Assembly (NCBI GenBank): GCA_024666565.1
Contig: CP088295.1
Span: forward strand, 1,302,001 to 1,366,000
Length of the DNA: 64,000 nucleotides
Reading direction: 5' to 3'
Source of the DNA: Svornostia abyssi
GTDB lineage: Bacteria > Actinomycetota > Thermoleophilia > Solirubrobacterales > Solirubrobacteraceae
Part shown: piece after piece, positions 54,679 through 63,214 of the stretch
Layout: every line of letters begins with the position of its first letter
How positions within the stretch are numbered: position 1 is the first letter of the stretch
Translations under genes and position numbers: made by a program
The notes under the pieces: generated by a model
The model's database searches: none
What the model was told of the DNA's origin: nothing
What the model saw: only the letters and a program-made list of their open reading frames with translations

Positions 54679-56116
54679 TCAGGCGGCTGACACTGCGGGT
54701 GTCGGACGCAGTTCGTGCCAGCGCTCGGCGTCCTCGAGCTCGGCGGCGAGGGCGAGCAGGAGCGGCTCGCTGTTCGCCACGCCCATGAGCTGCGCGCCGA
54801 CGGGCAGACCGGCCCGTGTGCGCCCGGCGGGCACGCTGACGGCGGGCCATCCGAGCACGTTCCACGCCCACGCGTACGGGCACGACCCGACGACGATCTG
54901 GTGCGTCTCCCACGGTGTGAGCCCGTCGAGGCTGCCGATCGGCAGCGGGGGTGCGGCGGTGGTGGGGGGCGAGCATGACGTCGGCGTCGGCGAAGACCCG
55001 CCCGATCCGACGGCGGTAGACGCTCTCCAGGCCGCGGCTCGCGCGCAGCGCCGGGCCGTTGAGGATGCGGCCCAGGATGAGGTTCTCCCGCGTGCGCTTG
55101 TCCAGCAGCGAGGTGTCCTCGAGCTTCTCGGCCCAGTGGCGCAGCGCGACGGTGGACCGCGGGACGAAGCTGAGGCCCACGAGCCCGTACGCCGGCTCGC
55201 GCTCGACGACCTCGTGGCCGAGGTCGCGCAGCAGCTCGGCGGTGCGGCGGACGGCGTCGACGACCTCCTCGTCGAGCAGCTTCGGCACGAGCGCGAACGG
55301 CGCGCGGAAGGAGAGGGCGATCTTCAGGCGCCGGGTGGGGCGGGTGACCGCTTGGCTGAACGGCACGGGCGGCGCGGGCGGTGCGTGCAGGTCGCCCGCG
55401 ACGTTGCCGGAGAGCGCGTCGAGCATGAGCGCCGCGTCGTCGACGTTGCGCGTCAGCGGGCCGAAGCACGTGAGGCCGTGGAACGCCTCGGGGTCGGGCC
55501 AAGTCGACAGGCGGCCGCGCTGGGGCTTGACGCCGATGAGGTGCGTCCACGACGCCGGGATCCTCACGGAGCCCGCGCCGTCGGAGCCGATCGCGCCGGG
55601 GACGAGACCGGCGGCCACCGCCGCAGCCGCACCGCCGCTCGACCCGCCGGGCGTGTGGTCGAGATGCCACGGGTTGCGGGTCGGCTCGAACCACGGGCCC
55701 TCGGTGATCGGCCACTGGCCGAGCTCCGGCGACGTCGTCTTCCCAACGACGATCGCGCCGGCGTCCCGCAGGCGCCGCACGATCTCGCTGTCCTCGGTCT
55801 TGGCGTCGAACCGGCCGTCGCAGCCGAAGCGCGTGGGGTGGCCGGCGACGTCGACGTCGTCCTTCACCGCGATGGGGACGCCGAGCAGCGGGCGGGTATC
55901 CCCGGCGGCACGGGCGGCGTCGGCCTGCTCCGCGGCGGCGCGCGCCTCGTCCTCGAGGACGATCGCGAACGCGCCCAGGGTCGGCTGCGCGGCGGCGATC
56001 CGGCGCAGCGCCAGATCGACGAGCTCGGCGGACGAGATGTCGCCTTCGGCCACCAGGTCGGCCTGCGCGCGGACGCCGGCGAAGGCGAGGTCCTCCTCGT
56101 TCATGACGGTGCTCAC
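54679..56116 (-). pseudogene. Amidase-signature hydrolase, frameshifted in a G6/C6 run
   Basis: An amidase-signature family protein. VPIAVKDDVDVAG holds the catalytic Lys, TPGGSSGGAAAAVAAGLVPG the cis-Ser region, and GSDGAGSVRIPAS the nucleophile loop. Near the C-terminus the frame breaks at six G (54964-54969, plus strand). Removing one base turns VMLAP into VMLAPTTAAPPLPIGSLDGL and continues to ELRPTPAVSAA, about 478 residues. The GTG at 56116 has ggag upstream; ATG 56104 is an alternative. It is divergent from a TetR gene over a perfect operator-like palindrome. The amide substrate is unknown. Confidence 0.85.
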
Positions 56117-56135
56117 GGGTGCTGCTCCGGTCTCT

Positions 56136-56153
56136 CGTTCGTTCGAACGAACG
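56136..56153. promoter_or_regulatory. 18-bp perfect palindrome, TetR operator
   Basis: CGTTCGTTCGAACGAACG lies between the divergent amidase (start 56116) and TetR (start 56187). It is positioned to repress both. A TACGAT -10-like element follows at 56172. Confidence 0.6.
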
Positions 56154-56186
56154 GGGTTCTACCGGACCGCGTACGATGGCGCAACC

Positions 56187-56747
56187 GTGGCCGCCCGAGA
56201 GCAGATCCTGCATTCCACGATCGAGCTCATCGGCAGCGAGGGGATCGGCGCGGTGTCGAACCGGCGGGTCGCCTCCGCGGCCGGGGTCGCGCTCGGCTCG
56301 CTGACGTACCACTTCCCCGACCAGAGCAAGCTGCTGCACGAGGCGCTCGTGCTCTACGCCGAGGAGGAGGTCCAGCGCTTCGGCGAGGTCGCGACGCGGC
56401 TGCGCGCCCAGCAGGCGGGCACCGACGACGTGCTCGCCGAGGTGCAGCGCGCGATCCTCGCGTCGGCGGAGCGCACGACCGAGGGCGTCGCGGAGCTGGA
56501 GCTCCATCTCCACGCGTCGCGTAACCCCGAGCTGCGCGACGCGTCGCAGCGCTGCTTCGCGGCCTACGATGACTTCGCGACGGCGGCGCTTGAGGCGCTC
56601 AATGTCCCCGAGCCCGCGCGCTACGCCCGGGCGGTCGTCGCGCTGCTCACCGGCATGGCGGTGCGCCGGCACGGCACGGGCGAGCAGGACATCGAGACCG
56701 CCGCCACCGCGCTGCAGGCGATGCTGCGGGGAGCGGCTCCGGGGTGA
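56187..56747 (+). CDS. TetR family transcriptional regulator
   Basis: 186 residues from the GTG at 56187. AAREQILHSTIELIGSEGIG is helix 1, NRRVASAAGVALGSLTYHFP the helix-turn-helix, and DQSKLLHEALVLY follows. The frame is open further upstream to the amidase start region, but that part is not TetR-like. A TACGAT lies nine bases before the GTG. It is divergent from the amidase with an 18-bp palindrome between, and overlaps the pentapeptide-repeat gene by GTGA. It is the likely repressor of the amidase and of its own operon. Confidence 0.88.
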   Translation: MAAREQILHSTIELIGSEGIGAVSNRRVASAAGVALGSLTYHFPDQSKLLHEALVLYAEEEVQRFGEVATRLRAQQAGTDDVLAEVQRAILASAERTTEGVAELELHLHASRNPELRDASQRCFAAYDDFATAALEALNVPEPARYARAVVALLTGMAVRRHGTGEQDIETAATALQAMLRGAAPG

Positions 56748-57406
56748 CGTTCCGGCCGTCGCTGTGGCGCGTGCGGGCCCCCGAGCTGCCGGAAGACCTG
56801 GTGGACGGCGAGCCGGAGGAGGGCAGCGGCGGGCTGCTCATCGAGGAGCTCCGTATGCGCCGTGTCGCGCACGAGCCGCTGGCCGCGCACGCGGTGAGAA
56901 TCGCGGCGGCGGACGTCCGCGGGCTGGGGCTGGAGGGCGGCGAGGTCGACCTGCATCTGCGTGACGCGATCCTCGCCGACTGCGACCTGTCGAACGTCCA
57001 CGCGGCCAAGGCGCACGTGCATCGCGTCGAGTGGCGGGGCTGCCGGCTCGTTGGGCTGGGGCTCATCGAGTCCGAGCTCGAGAGCGTGAAGTTCTCGGAG
57101 GGCACGCTGATGCTCGGGTCGTTCGGGCACAGCCGCCTGCACCGCGTGGTCTTCGAGGGCGTGAACCTCAGCGAGGCGTCGTTCGTCGGGGCGGACCTCA
57201 CGCAGGTCGTCTTCGACGGGTGCGTGCTGACCGGGACGGACTTCCGGTCGGCGCGGCTGAGTGCGTGCGAGATCCGCGGGACGTCGCTCGACGGCGTGCT
57301 CGGGATCTCGTCGCTCAAGGGCGTGACGATGCCCGCGGCGGATGTCGTGGCCTCGGCGGCGGCGCTGGCGGAGGCCCTGGGGATCTCCATCGAGGACGCG
57401 CCATAG
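56744..57406 (+). CDS. Pentapeptide-repeat protein
   Basis: 220 residues. The central part (about 50-190) follows the A(D/N)LxX rhythm of pentapeptide repeats: LRDAILADCDLSNVHAAKAH, VVFEGVNLSEASFVGADLTQ and FDGCVLTGTDFRSARLSACE. These form a right-handed quadrilateral beta-helix. Some relatives (Qnr, MfpA) mimic DNA and protect gyrase; most have unknown roles. The GTG start is fused to the TetR stop, so expression depends on the TetR transcript. The N-terminal 45 residues are not repetitive. Function cannot be assigned. Confidence 0.85.
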   Translation: MTFRPSLWRVRAPELPEDLVDGEPEEGSGGLLIEELRMRRVAHEPLAAHAVRIAAADVRGLGLEGGEVDLHLRDAILADCDLSNVHAAKAHVHRVEWRGCRLVGLGLIESELESVKFSEGTLMLGSFGHSRLHRVVFEGVNLSEASFVGADLTQVVFDGCVLTGTDFRSARLSACEIRGTSLDGVLGISSLKGVTMPAADVVASAAALAEALGISIEDAP

Positions 57407-57421
57407 GACTACGCTGGTCCG

Positions 57422-57739
57422 ATGGAGCCGATGAGCGTGGGTGCCCTGGTGAACGTCGCGACCGACGGACCCGTGATCGACGGCATCGTCTTCGATCGCC
57501 CGAGCAACTCGAAGGTCGTGGTCGCGGTGATCGACCGAACCCGCGGGCCCGTGTTCCGCACGGTGCACCCCGATGCGCTGAGCGAGCGCACCACCGAGGG
57601 GGACGCTGACCGGGCGCTGCAGCTCCTGATCAAGCGGACCGCGCCGGCCCAGCGTGGCGCGGCGCGAGGTGGGGCAGGCGTGGGGCGCGGGCACGCCGGG
57701 CACACGCGGGCGGCGACGCACCGGACGACCGGGAAGTAG
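57422..57739 (+). CDS. Conserved small hypothetical protein
   Basis: 105 residues. The N-terminal 75 residues are compact (SVGALVNVATDGPVIDGIVF, SNSKVVVAVIDRTRGPVFRT, DRALQLLIKRT) and the C-terminus is a basic Gly/Ala/Arg/His tail ending HRTTGK. The tail suggests nucleic-acid or ribosome contact, but this is inference. TACGCT lies exactly six bases before the ATG, a leaderless configuration, and no Shine-Dalgarno is present. It converges with the SDR gene 12 bp downstream. I do not recognise a named family. Confidence 0.75.
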   Translation: MEPMSVGALVNVATDGPVIDGIVFDRPSNSKVVVAVIDRTRGPVFRTVHPDALSERTTEGDADRALQLLIKRTAPAQRGAARGGAGVGRGHAGHTRAATHRTTGK

Positions 57740-57751
57740 CGCGGCCGGCCT

Positions 57752-59227
57752 TCACCAGGCCGACGGCTCGTAGTCCTTCAGGAAGCACCCGAACAGGTCC
57801 TCGCCGGCCTCGCCGCGCACGATCGGGTCGTACACCCGCGCGGCGCCGTCAACGAGATCCAGCGGCGCGTGGAATCCGGACTCGGCGAGCCGCATCTTCT
57901 GCGGGTGCGGGCGCTCGTCGGTGATCCAGCCGGTGTCGACGGCGGTCATGAGGATGCCGTCGGTCTCGAGCATCTCCTGGGCGCTCGTGCGCGTGAGCAT
58001 GTTCAGGGCGGCCTTCGCCATGTTCGTATGCGGGTGGCCGGGGCCCTTGTAGCCGCGTGAGAACTGGCCCTCCATCGCCGAGACGTTCACCACGTACTTC
58101 CGGCGGGCGTTCGCCGCGGCCATCGCCGGGCGCAGCCGCCCGACCAGGATGAACGGCGCGGTCATGTTGCAGAGCTGGACCTCGAGGAGCTCGATCGGGT
58201 CGACCTCGTCGACACCCTGGGACCAGCTGTTGGCCTCGTGGAGGTCCGGGACCAGGCCGCCCGCGTCGATCGCGGTCTCGGCGGCGATGCGCTCGGGCGA
58301 CGCGGACCGCGCGGTCAGCGCCAGGGCCGTGAGCGCGTGGGGCGTCGGCGCCCAATGGGCCGTGGCCGGCACCGGCGCTCCGGCGTCCGCGCCCACGGGG
58401 AGCGCGAGCGGGACCTCGATGTCCGGCCCGAGCGTCACCACGTCGGGCAACGGCCCTGACGGCAGCTCCGCGTTCTCGGCCTCGACCAGCGGCGCGTACG
58501 CCTGGGCGCTGCGCCGCACCGTCTGCGCCGCGTTGTTGATCAGGATGTCGAGCGGGCCCGCGGCGGCGACCTCGTCGGCGAGGTCGATCACCTGCGCCGG
58601 GTCGCGCAGATCCAGCCCGATGATCTTCAGCCGGTGCAGCCACTCGTCGCTGTCGGGCATCTCGGTGAAGCGCCGGACCGCGTCGTTGGGGAAGCGCGTG
58701 GTGATCGTGGTGTGCGCGCCGTCGCGCAGCAGCCGCAGCGCGATGTACATGCCGATCTTCGCCCGCCCGCCGGTGAGCAGCGCGCGCTTGCCGGTGAGGT
58801 CGGTGCGCTGGTCGCGGCGCGCGTGGTGCTTCGCCGCGCAGGTCGGGCAGAGCTGGTGGTAGAAGGCGTCGACGACGTGGTAGCGCTGCTTGCACACGTA
58901 ACACGCGCGCGCCTCGATGAGCGTGCCCGCGGTGGCGCCCTCCGCGCGGGACACGAGCGGGATCCCCTGGGTCTCGTCGTCGATCCGCCCGGGCGCGCCG
59001 GTCGCCGTCTTCGCCGTGATCTCCTCGTCGTGGGCGACGATCGCGGCGCGCTTCTCCGTCCGCCGGCGCTGACGGACGGTCTTGTAGAGCTTCGCGGTCG
59101 CGCGCTGGACGGCGATCGCGTCGGGATGGTCCAGGGGCAGCTGCTCCGCGCGCGCGAGGATCTGCAGCGCGTGGGCGAGCTCATCGGGGTCGAGGCCGTC
59201 GGACACGACCAACCAGGGTACGACCAC
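57752..59227 (-). CDS. Atypical SDR with zinc-knuckle insert and no catalytic Tyr
   Basis: About 491 residues from a GTG. An N-terminal helical region (ALQILARAEQLPLDHPDAI, KLYKTVRQRRRTEKRAAI) is followed by a CxxC...CxxC segment (ACYVCKQRYHVVDAFYHQLC with PTCAA) that may bind zinc. A Rossmann SDR domain follows (RALLTGGRAKIGMYIALRLLRDG, LDILINNAAQTVRRSA, NVSAMEGQFSRG). Where SDRs have Tyr-x3-Lys this protein reads TNMAK, so the catalytic Tyr is replaced. It may bind nucleotide without classical dehydrogenase activity. It is divergent from a histidine kinase with 66 bp between starts. The start codon is uncertain because the frame stays open upstream. Confidence 0.78.
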   Translation of the reverse strand: MVVPWLVVSDGLDPDELAHALQILARAEQLPLDHPDAIAVQRATAKLYKTVRQRRRTEKRAAIVAHDEEITAKTATGAPGRIDDETQGIPLVSRAEGATAGTLIEARACYVCKQRYHVVDAFYHQLCPTCAAKHHARRDQRTDLTGKRALLTGGRAKIGMYIALRLLRDGAHTTITTRFPNDAVRRFTEMPDSDEWLHRLKIIGLDLRDPAQVIDLADEVAAAGPLDILINNAAQTVRRSAQAYAPLVEAENAELPSGPLPDVVTLGPDIEVPLALPVGADAGAPVPATAHWAPTPHALTALALTARSASPERIAAETAIDAGGLVPDLHEANSWSQGVDEVDPIELLEVQLCNMTAPFILVGRLRPAMAAANARRKYVVNVSAMEGQFSRGYKGPGHPHTNMAKAALNMLTRTSAQEMLETDGILMTAVDTGWITDERPHPQKMRLAESGFHAPLDLVDGAARVYDPIVRGEAGEDLFGCFLKDYEPSAW

Positions 59228-59293
59228 CCGATCGGGGGTGACACCGGGGGCCCGGCGCGCGAGCAGGCGTCCGTCAGGCACGATGGCGGGCTC

Positions 59294-60415
59294 GTGTCGT
59301 CCGCCGGACCCCGCCACATCGAGGCCATCGAGCTGTTCGCCGAGGTCCTCGGCCAGATGGAACAGGAGGCCCCCACCTCCGCGTTCTACGGTCGCCTCTG
59401 TCGCAGCACGTGCGAGCTCGCACGCCTCGACCGGGCGATCATGCTGCTCTACGACGCCGACCTGCGGCGCGTCCGGCCCGTCGGGGCGCACGGCATGGAG
59501 ACGGACGACTTCCGCGATGTCTACGTGCACGCGAACACCGCGCCCATCGCCCGGCGCGCGCTGGAGGAGGACCGCGTCGAGCAGGTCGACGGCAACACGC
59601 TCGTCCCCGAGGTGCCGCCCGAGTTCCAGCATCTCGTGCGCGACCGCCGGATCCTGTGCGTCCCGGTCTCGACCGCGGGCAACTGGGTCGGCGTGATGTT
59701 CGCCGACCGGACGCTGGAGGCCGAGCCCGTCGGCGATGAGGACCTCGAGCTGCTCTGGGCGCTCGGGAAGGCGATCGCGCTCGCCTCCACCGCCCGCGCT
59801 GCGACCCGGCAGACCGAATGGGCCCGCCAGCTGCAGCAGCGCATCGACCTCGCGCGGGAGATTCACGACGGCGTGATCCAGCGGCTCTTCGGCGTCAGCC
59901 TCGTGCTCTCCAGCGCCGAGGGCGCGCTGGGCGAGGAGGAGCGCGAGCGGTGCGCCGCCGAGGTGCAGGAGGCGCTGACCGAGCTGCGCGCGGCGCTGCA
60001 ACGCCCGCTCAGCCCGATCACCCCGCCGCCGACGCTCGCGTCGTTCACCGCGGAGGTCGAGCGGCTCGCCGTGGCACACGCCGACATCCACATCCGCCGC
60101 GACGAAGGTGGCCACGGCGACGTGCCCGACGAGCTCGCGGCGCTCGCCCAGTCCGTGCTCGCCGAGGCGGTCCGCAACGCGCGGCGGCACGCGACGCCGA
60201 CGTTCGTCGCCGTCCGCACGCGCCGCCGCGACGACACGTTCGTGCTCGAGGTCGAGAACGACGGCGTGACGCCCTTGCCCGCGCCGCATACGCCCGGTGT
60301 CGGGCTGCGGCTCACGGCCTTCGAGGCGCTGCAGCACGGCGGCGTCCTGGAGTTCGGCCCGCGCGGCGAGGATCGATGGCAGGTGCGGCTCGTCGTGCCG
60401 CTGGCCGATGCCTGA
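59294..60415 (+). CDS. Sensor histidine kinase, GAF + HisKA_3 (NarL-type partner)
   Basis: About 373 residues from a GTG. An N-terminal GAF-like domain (CELARLDRAIMLLYDADLRR, RILCVPVSTAGNWVGVMFAD) precedes the dimerisation helix with the phospho-accepting His (DLAREIHDGVIQRLFGVSL). A HATPase domain follows: SVLAEAVRNARRHA is the N box, and TPGVGLRLTAFEAL includes the G box. There is no membrane segment, so it is a cytosolic sensor. It overlaps the response regulator by eight bases. It is close to and upstream of the fatty-acid synthesis genes, so lipid-related signalling is possible but unproven. Confidence 0.88.
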   Translation: MSSAGPRHIEAIELFAEVLGQMEQEAPTSAFYGRLCRSTCELARLDRAIMLLYDADLRRVRPVGAHGMETDDFRDVYVHANTAPIARRALEEDRVEQVDGNTLVPEVPPEFQHLVRDRRILCVPVSTAGNWVGVMFADRTLEAEPVGDEDLELLWALGKAIALASTARAATRQTEWARQLQQRIDLAREIHDGVIQRLFGVSLVLSSAEGALGEEERERCAAEVQEALTELRAALQRPLSPITPPPTLASFTAEVERLAVAHADIHIRRDEGGHGDVPDELAALAQSVLAEAVRNARRHATPTFVAVRTRRRDDTFVLEVENDGVTPLPAPHTPGVGLRLTAFEALQHGGVLEFGPRGEDRWQVRLVVPLADA

Positions 60416-61019
60416 CAGCCGGCGACTCTGCGTCCTGGTCGTCGACGACCACGACGTCGTGCACTGGGGGTTCCGGCTGATGCTCGGCCAGCAGGCGTGG
60501 GTCGAGCGGTGCGTGAGCGCGCGCAGCGCCGCGGAGGCGCTGGAGCTGACGCGGCGCTACGAGCCCGACGTCGCCGTCGTCGATCTGTTCCTCGGCGAGG
60601 AATCCGGCGCCGAGATCTGCGAGCGCCTGCGCGAAGCGTGGGGCGGGGTCCGGATCCTGCTCGTCAGCGGCGCGGGGCGGATCTCCCCGAGCGCGGCGCG
60701 TGCGGCGGGGGCGTCCGGGTTCGTCTCGAAGGACCTCCCGGCGGCTGACATCGCGAGGGCGGTGCGCATGGTCGGCCTGGGGCACACGGTGTTCCCGCCG
60801 CAGGCCGAGCCGTCGACCGGTGCGATCGGCTTGAGCGCGCGCGAGCGCGAGGTACTCCAGCTCATCGGCTCGGGTGCGACGAACCGCGAGATCGCCGAGA
60901 AGCTGCACCTCTCGCCGCACACGATCAAGGAACACACAAGCGCGCTGTACCGCAAGCTCGAAGTCCGCAACCGGGCGGAGGCCGTGCAGCGGGCGCAGCG
61001 GCTGGGCCTGGCCGACTGA
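60408..61019 (+). CDS. NarL/FixJ-family response regulator
   Basis: 203 residues. The receiver domain has VLVVDDHDVVHWGF for the acidic pair, VAVVDLFLGEESG with the phospho-accepting Asp (near residue 58), LLVSGAG and SKDLPA with the conserved Lys. The C-terminal LuxR-type helix-turn-helix reads LSAREREVLQLIGSGATNRE then IAEKLHLSPHTIKEHTSALY. The start at ATG 60408 overlaps the kinase stop. It is the cognate partner of the adjacent kinase. Targets are unknown; an imperfect dyad TGAC-N5-GTCA at 61061 before fabD is a place to look. Confidence 0.92.
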   Translation: MPDSRRLCVLVVDDHDVVHWGFRLMLGQQAWVERCVSARSAAEALELTRRYEPDVAVVDLFLGEESGAEICERLREAWGGVRILLVSGAGRISPSAARAAGASGFVSKDLPAADIARAVRMVGLGHTVFPPQAEPSTGAIGLSAREREVLQLIGSGATNREIAEKLHLSPHTIKEHTSALYRKLEVRNRAEAVQRAQRLGLAD

Positions 61020-61103
61020 CCCCCCCCACCTGTCGCGCATCCCTCCCCCACACGGGGGGCTGACAAGACGTCAAGTCACTTCGGCGCGTCGAGGTCGGCG
61101 AGC

Positions 61104-61961
61104 GTGGCCGCCATCGAACGCGTCGCCGACACCGCAATCCTCTTCCCCGGCCAGGGCAGCCACGACGCTGACGCGCGTGGCCACGTCGAGCATCACGCCC
61201 CCTCCCTGCTCGAATTGTGCATCGACCTGGTCGGGGAAGACCCCTTCCCACGGGCCGGCGAGAGCACACGGTTCGCGCAGCCCGCCATCTTCCTCGCGAG
61301 CCTCGCGCGGTGGACGGCCTCTGACATCCGGCGTACGCCGGTGGCGTACGCCGGGCACTCGCTCGGTGAGATCACGGCGCTGACCGCCGCCGGGGCGCTC
61401 GTTCCCGAGGACGCGCTGCACATCGTGGTCGAGCGCGGCCGCCTGATGAGCGAGGCGCAGGCCGGCGGCATGATCGTCGTGCGCGCCGACGCCGAGGCCG
61501 CCGCCGAGCTCGCGTCCGCCACCGGCACGGTCGTCGCGAACGACAACGGTCCCGGCCAGGTCGTCCTCTCCGGCAGCGAACGCGCCCTCGCCGCGGTCAA
61601 GCCCGAGGCCAAGGAACGCGGCATCAAGGCGCGCCGCCTCGATGTCGCCGGCGCGTTTCACTCGCCGCTCATGCGTGCCGCGGCCCGCGGCCTGCGCGGC
61701 GTCATGGCCGACATTCCGGTCCACCGCCCCACCGCCCCGGTGATGTGCTGTGCGACCGCACGACCCTTCCACGATGTGCGCGCCCAGCTTCCGCTGGCCG
61801 TCACGTCCCCGGTGCGCTGGCGCGAGGTGCTGGACATCCTCGACGCCCGCGGTTCCCGCCGGTTCCTCGACGTCGGGCCCGGTGACGTGTTGTCTGGGCT
61901 CGTTCGCCGAACACTCCCGCACGCCGAGATCGTGGAGGTGGGCGATGCCCTTGTCGCCTAG
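61104..61961 (+). CDS. fabD: Malonyl-CoA:ACP transacylase FabD
   Basis: 285 residues. AILFPGQGSHD opens the transacylase fold, AYAGHSLGEITAL carries the catalytic Ser in GHSxGE, and VAGAFHSPLMRAA holds the catalytic His; GPGDVLSGLVRR closes it. It transfers malonyl from CoA to ACP for chain elongation. GTG 61104 is the chosen start. It is the first of four tightly packed fatty-acid synthesis genes and overlaps fabH by 17 bp. It is slightly shorter than the E. coli enzyme (309 residues). Confidence 0.95.
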   Translation: MAAIERVADTAILFPGQGSHDADARGHVEHHAPSLLELCIDLVGEDPFPRAGESTRFAQPAIFLASLARWTASDIRRTPVAYAGHSLGEITALTAAGALVPEDALHIVVERGRLMSEAQAGGMIVVRADAEAAAELASATGTVVANDNGPGQVVLSGSERALAAVKPEAKERGIKARRLDVAGAFHSPLMRAAARGLRGVMADIPVHRPTAPVMCCATARPFHDVRAQLPLAVTSPVRWREVLDILDARGSRRFLDVGPGDVLSGLVRRTLPHAEIVEVGDALVA

Positions 61962-62946
61962 TGCAGCTCCGGGTACTGCCGCCGTTGCCGCTCTCCCTGC
62001 GGCCACGGACAGGACGGCGGCAGTGCTCGGGCTGGGCGCTGCACTGCCCCCGACGGTGATCCCGAGCGGCGACGTCGCCGAGCGCATCGGCAAGGCGCCG
62101 GGCTGGATCGAGCGGCGGACCGGCATCGAGACGCGCCGCCGGCTGCAGCCCGACGAGTCGATGACGTCGCTCGCCGCCGAGGCGGCGCTCGCCGCGCTCG
62201 ACGACGCGGGGGTCGACCCCGCGGACATCGACACGGTGCTCGCCGCCACGACACAGGGCGACGACCTGCTGCCGAACCTCGCGCCCCAGGTGGCCGCGCG
62301 GATCGGCGCGACCAACGCGGGCGCCGCCGACATCGGCGCCGCGTGCGCCGGGTTCGTCGCGGGGCTCCCGATGGCCGCGGCGCTCATCGAGACCGGCCGT
62401 GCCGACCGCGTGCTGCTCGTCGGCGCCGACGCGCTCAGCCGCTTCCTCGACCACGACGACCCGGTCACCGCCGCGCTGTTCGGCGACGGCGCGGGCGCGA
62501 TCGTCCTCGGCCCGTCCGAGGGTGACGGCGGCATCGGCCCCGTCCTCGTGCGCAGCGACGGCGACCAGGGCCATCTCGTCGGCATCCCCGGCCACGCCGG
62601 CCCGATCGCGATGGACGGCCACGGCACGTTCCTCGGCGCGATCAACAACCTGAGCGCCGCCACGGCGGAGGTGGTCGAGCGCGCCGGGCTGCAGCTCGAC
62701 GACATCGATCTCTTCGTCTACCACCAGGCCAACCGCCGGATCCTCGCGGGGATCGCCGAGCGCCTGGGCATCGAGGGCGAGCGCGTCGTCGACGCCATCG
62801 CCCACGCCGGGAACACGTCCGCGGCCAGCCTGCCGCTCGCACTCGACGCGGCACGCCGCGACGGGCGCCTGCGGCCGGGCGCCCGCGTGCTGCTCGGAGC
62901 CGTCGGCTCCGGGTTCACGTGGGGCGCGGGCGTCGTGACCTGGTGA
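61945..62946 (+). CDS. fabH: 3-oxoacyl-ACP synthase III FabH
   Basis: 333 residues. DIGAACAGFVAGL has the nucleophilic Cys, FVYHQANRRIL the His, and IAHAGNTSAASLPLAL the Asn of the KAS III triad. It starts fatty-acid synthesis by condensing an acyl-CoA with malonyl-ACP; in actinobacteria branched starters are common. ATG 61945 lies inside the end of fabD, after a gtggaggtg ribosome binding site, so translation is coupled. The first 24 residues (Ala/Pro-rich) precede the usual family start and may be an extension. Confidence 0.94.
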   Translation: MPLSPSAAPGTAAVAALPAATDRTAAVLGLGAALPPTVIPSGDVAERIGKAPGWIERRTGIETRRRLQPDESMTSLAAEAALAALDDAGVDPADIDTVLAATTQGDDLLPNLAPQVAARIGATNAGAADIGAACAGFVAGLPMAAALIETGRADRVLLVGADALSRFLDHDDPVTAALFGDGAGAIVLGPSEGDGGIGPVLVRSDGDQGHLVGIPGHAGPIAMDGHGTFLGAINNLSAATAEVVERAGLQLDDIDLFVYHQANRRILAGIAERLGIEGERVVDAIAHAGNTSAASLPLALDAARRDGRLRPGARVLLGAVGSGFTWGAGVVTW

Positions 62947-62968
62947 CCACCAACGAGGGAGCAACCCC

Positions 62969-63214
62969 ATGAGCAGCACTGACACCACCACGGTCGAGCA
63001 GAAGGTCTTCGAGGCGCTCGCCGCGCTCGGGACCGAGGCCGAGATCACGCGGGAGGCGTCGCTTGAGGAGCTCGACGTCGACAGCCTCGACCTCGCCGAG
63101 TTCGCGCAGATCATCGACGAGGACCTCGGCGTGCGCCTGGAGGGCAAGGACCTCAAGGACGTCAAGGTCGTCGGCGACGTCGTCGACCTCATCGCCGCGC
63201 GGGTCGACGCCTGA
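62969..63214 (+). CDS. acpP: Acyl carrier protein
   Basis: 81 residues, acidic and helical. The phosphopantetheine site is ELDVDSLDLAEF (Ser near residue 38). The usual DSL motif is present, and the surrounding helix II is acidic as needed for docking. The ATG follows gagggagcaacccc. The stop overlaps fabF (TGATG). It carries the growing chain for FabD, FabH and FabF. Confidence 0.95.
   Translation: MSSTDTTTVEQKVFEALAALGTEAEITREASLEELDVDSLDLAEFAQIIDEDLGVRLEGKDLKDVKVVGDVVDLIAARVDA

Noticed and set aside
52301..56116. One 1271-codon open frame joining an amidase to the HET-C-like protein
   Set aside because: The amidase family residues continue in another frame after the G6 run at 54964, to a stop at 54679, and the HET-C protein has its own signal peptide starting at 54643. 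The fusion is an artefact of the frameshift.
61061..61073. TGAC-N5-GTCA dyad before fabD as an operator
   Set aside because: It is a short, single imperfect site with nothing in the window to match it, so it is mentioned only as a place to look.
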